From Chryseobacterium suipulveris (lineage in GTDB: Bacteria; Bacteroidota; Bacteroidia; Flavobacteriales; Weeksellaceae): 64,000 nucleotides of DNA. How positions within the stretch are numbered: position 1 is the stretch's first letter; each line of letters begins with the position of its first letter. Location of the stretch: NCBI RefSeq assembly GCF_022811685.1, contig NZ_CP094532.1:2133501-2197500 (forward strand), written 5' to 3'. The position numbers and the translations under genes are program-made. Shown here piece after piece: positions 61,861 to 64,000 of the stretch. The notes beneath the pieces are model-generated. The model was not told the origin of the DNA. It saw only the letters and a program-made list of their open reading frames with translations, and did no database searches.

Positions 61861-62889
61861 CTAAACTCCAAATTTCCCTGTAACCTCTCCTCTCATATTT
61901 TGCACAAAAAGTTCAGAAAATGGTTCAGAATAATTTGGGTTGTCCAAAAGGTGCATCGCCTTGGTAATCGCACTTTCCGCAGTGATGTCGTTTCCACTTA
62001 TCGCCCCGATCTTAGTAAAAATATTTGAGTTACTGTACTTCCCAAAACTGATTCCGCCCGAAACGCACTGCGAAATCACCACGATCTCAGTCCCGTTTTT
62101 CCGCAATTGCTGTAACGTTTTTCTTGTCTTTTCCGTATTGAAAATCGTTCCCGAGCCGAAAACCTGCAGCACCAAAACCTTCACCTTCGGAATCTCGGAA
62201 AAGTGTTCCAGATGCATTCCCGGGAAAATCCGCCAGAACAGCACATCCGTCGAAATATGGTCATCCACTTCAAATTTCGAATCGGGATTCGGTCGCCAAA
62301 GAAAATCCTTCTCCACATTCAGATGAACCCCGCTCTGTCCCAAAACCGGGTAATTCGGAGTTTGGTACGCGTCAAAATACTCTGCCGAATATTTCAATGT
62401 ACGGTTTCCACGAAGCAGTTTGTATTCGAAATATACCGCAACTTCCTGAATGACGGCTTCATCGTTTTCGTACAAACTTGCATAATAAAGACTCGTCAAA
62501 AGATTCTCTTTCGCATCAGTCCGTAAATCTCCGATTGGCAATTGCGAACCCGTAAGAATCACAGGTTTTCTCAAATTCTTCAACATAAAACTCAGTGCAG
62601 AAGCAGTGTACGACATCGTATCTGTTCCGTGAAGAATAAGAAATCCGTCGTATTGGTCGTAGTTTTTTCCGATATAATTGGCAATGATTTTCCATTCGTT
62701 CGGACCCATGTCGGAAGAATCGAGCGGCTTTTTAAAAGGGTGTACCGAAACTTCGCACTCAATCAGTTTCATCTCCGGAATCTTTTTGAAAATATTCGAA
62801 AAATCAAACGGAACCAAACTTCCTGATTCATAATCTTTTTCCATCCCGATCGTTCCGCCGGTGTAGATGAGGAGCACTTTACGTTTCAT
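61861..62889 (-). CDS. ansA: Type I (cytosolic) L-asparaginase
   Basis: The product has 342 residues and no signal peptide. LLIYTGGTIGMEKDY near residue 6 carries the first catalytic Thr, and LILHGTDTMSYTA near 83 the second, with GSQLPIGDLRTDAKENL following. It hydrolyses asparagine to aspartate and ammonia. It faces the TrmH gene in a divergent arrangement with about 40 bp between starts. Confidence 0.93.
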   Translation of the reverse strand: MKRKVLLIYTGGTIGMEKDYESGSLVPFDFSNIFKKIPEMKLIECEVSVHPFKKPLDSSDMGPNEWKIIANYIGKNYDQYDGFLILHGTDTMSYTASALSFMLKNLRKPVILTGSQLPIGDLRTDAKENLLTSLYYASLYENDEAVIQEVAVYFEYKLLRGNRTLKYSAEYFDAYQTPNYPVLGQSGVHLNVEKDFLWRPNPDSKFEVDDHISTDVLFWRIFPGMHLEHFSEIPKVKVLVLQVFGSGTIFNTEKTRKTLQQLRKNGTEIVVISQCVSGGISFGKYSNSNIFTKIGAISGNDITAESAITKAMHLLDNPNYSEPFSELFVQNMRGEVTGKFGV

Positions 62890-62929
62890 GATCTCAAAAA
62901 TACGTTAATTTGTACTGATTTAAAAATGT

Positions 62930-63604
62930 ATGGAAAACTTAGTGCGCACTTTTGAATTTCTGAAGAAGTTCCTCACTCATGAACGGCTCGCAAAAATTGA
63001 ACATTTTTCTGCTGAAAGTTCGGATTTCTTACTTCCTGTGATGGAAGATGTGTACCAGTACCGAAATGCTGCAGCGATCATACGTTCGGTAGAAGCATGT
63101 GGATTTCATAAAGTGGTAGCGATGGAGGCCAGAAATATATTCGATCCCAATCTCACCGTTACCAAGGGTGCCGAGAACTGGGTGGAAGCTGAAAAAATGC
63201 CCCATTCTTTAGATTCATTACAAGAAATTCGCAGTAGAGGCTATAAAATCGTAGCAGTATCGCCAGAGAAAAATGCCACGATGCTCCCGGATTTTAGAAT
63301 TACAGAACCGGTTGCTTTAGTTTTTGGCACAGAATGGCAAGGAGTTACCGATGATTTTCTTGAGTTCTGCGACGAAACACTCGCGATCCCGATGTACGGT
63401 TTTACCCAGAGTTTTAATGTTTCAGTAGCGGCAGCAATCTGTTGTTATGATTTAAAACAGAAACTGCTTCATTCCGGAATCAATTATAAATTAAGTGATG
63501 AAAAACGACTGGAATTAATGATTAAGTGGGCGGTAAACTCGATTCCGAGTGGAAAAGAGATTTTGAGGAAATTTTTGGGACAAGATTCTAATGTGACAAT
63601 GTAG
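62930..63604 (+). CDS. TrmH-family tRNA/rRNA 2'-O-methyltransferase
   Basis: The product has 224 residues. NAAAIIRSVEACGFHKVV near 48 (motif 1), ALVFGTEWQGVTDDFLEFCD near 137 (motif 2) and IPMYGFTQSFNVSVAAAI near 163 (motif 3, SAM knot) are all present. That is the TrmH G18 methyltransferase branch of the SPOUT superfamily. The tRNA position is inferred from family. Confidence 0.9.
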   Translation: MENLVRTFEFLKKFLTHERLAKIEHFSAESSDFLLPVMEDVYQYRNAAAIIRSVEACGFHKVVAMEARNIFDPNLTVTKGAENWVEAEKMPHSLDSLQEIRSRGYKIVAVSPEKNATMLPDFRITEPVALVFGTEWQGVTDDFLEFCDETLAIPMYGFTQSFNVSVAAAICCYDLKQKLLHSGINYKLSDEKRLELMIKWAVNSIPSGKEILRKFLGQDSNVTM

Positions 63605-63670
63605 CAATGAGCTTTCGGCAATCGGCATTCAGCTTTGGGAAGTTTGCAGCAATTTGAGAAAACGTGAATC

Positions 63671-63752
63671 TTGAAACTTCAAATTTGATCCTCAAACTTC
63701 AAACTTTAAACTTCAAACCCATACTATGATATCTGAAATCTGAAATCTAAAA
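63671..63752. repeat. Two heptad arrays between trmH-like gene and rsmE
   Basis: 63671-63719 holds seven 7-bp units (TTGAAAC, TTCAAAT, TTGATCC, TCAAACT, TCAAACT, TTAAACT, TCAAACC). 63730-63752 holds ATCTGAA, ATCTGAA, ATCTAAA. Confidence 0.7.
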
Positions 63753-63767
63753 CCGCCGAAGTCGAAT

Positions 63768-64000
63768 TCACCATTCACTTTTGAAATAGTTCCACGCTGC
63801 TACAAATATTCCCGCCGTTTCTGTTCTTAACCGTTGCTCACCCAGCGAAACCGCCCGAATTCCTTTCTCGGTAAGCAGTTTGATTTCGTTCGGCGAAAAA
63901 TCTCCTTCCGGTCCGATCAGGAAAATAAGATGTTCTGCAGCATCAATTTCTTTGAGGTTGGTTCTTTCGAAATGTTCATCGCAATGGGCAACGTAAGTGT
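63768..64000 (-). CDS. rsmE: 16S rRNA m3U1498 methyltransferase, C-terminal part only
   Basis: The minus-strand frame at the right edge, stop at 63768-63770, gives about 76 residues. LIFLIGPEGDFSPNEI and AVSLGEQRLRTETAG are the RsmE SAM-binding signatures, and it ends YFKSEW. The 5' part lies outside the window. It methylates U1498 of 16S rRNA. Confidence 0.93.
   Translation of the reverse strand, partial: TYVAHCDEHFERTNLKEIDAAEHLIFLIGPEGDFSPNEIKLLTEKGIRAVSLGEQRLRTETAGIFVAAWNYFKSEW

Overview
The window is about 64 kb of a low-GC (roughly 40%) chromosome from a Bacteroidota member. It is most likely from the Chryseobacterium/Kaistella branch of the Flavobacteriia. The evidence is TAnnTTTG-type -7 promoter elements with weak Shine-Dalgarno sites, a GldD lipoprotein, type IX secretion C-terminal sorting domains, a HU / 29-residue basic protein / RNase G cluster, a two-gene transketolase, and a homogentisate pathway for tyrosine. 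I see no tRNA or rRNA gene, no CRISPR array and no prophage.

Layout. 1-2.4 kb: a cut-off small His/Cys protein, then pfkA-gapA. 2.4-4.3 kb: a decayed patch with a toxin-antitoxin pair whose toxin is frameshifted, a SIMPL-domain pseudogene, and 16 copies of a 7-bp repeat. 4.3-18.2 kb: DUF488 and an MpaB-like oxygenase, a secreted GH13 amylase, DUF4230, an aquaporin with its middle missing, an NMO-like flavoenzyme, two SurA-like isomerases, a PfkB kinase, gldD and mutY. 18.3-24.4 kb: HU, a 29-residue basic protein, RNase G, an HNH endonuclease, a Nudix CoA pyrophosphatase, an acyltransferase and two unknowns. 24.9-31.8 kb: tyrosine catabolism (hmgA, CoA-transferase, hppD, fahA) with a ruined Crp/Fnr regulator inside it. 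32-39 kb: flavin reductase, alpha/beta hydrolase and two tandem M13 peptidases. 39.5-50.3 kb: a segment bracketed by identical 119-bp direct repeats. It holds a HIRAN gene coupled to a J-domain gene, a type I restriction-modification operon (hsdM-hsdS-RAYT-hsdR) and an MFS exporter. 50.5-64 kb: pirin, catalase, two oxidoreductases, a pirin-GNAT fusion, an SSS symporter, an NHL/T9SS pseudogene, split transketolase, a small secreted peptide, asparaginase, a TrmH-like methyltransferase and the 3' end of rsmE.

The most interesting feature is repeat biology. In the hsd operon three genes each carry a repeat element of a different family inserted in frame. The REP-associated tyrosine transposase (RAYT) gene itself holds a 180-bp insert of 18-bp repeats capped by two GCATGC-centred palindromes, and a related palindrome with four more 18-bp units lies just upstream of the gene. 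hsdS holds a 102-bp element with perfect 12-bp terminal inverted repeats, and also an in-frame stop. hsdM holds a 44-bp REP-like element that also occurs between genes at 11.5 kb. Separately, many intergenic gaps contain short degenerate tandem arrays with a 7-bp period whose unit differs from place to place.

At least five genes are disrupted (RelE-like toxin, SIMPL protein, Crp/Fnr regulator, hsdS, NHL protein) and aqpZ has an internal deletion. Several breaks are 1-bp changes, some in homopolymers. Either the strain is decaying accessory genes or part of this is sequencing error; raw reads would separate the two.
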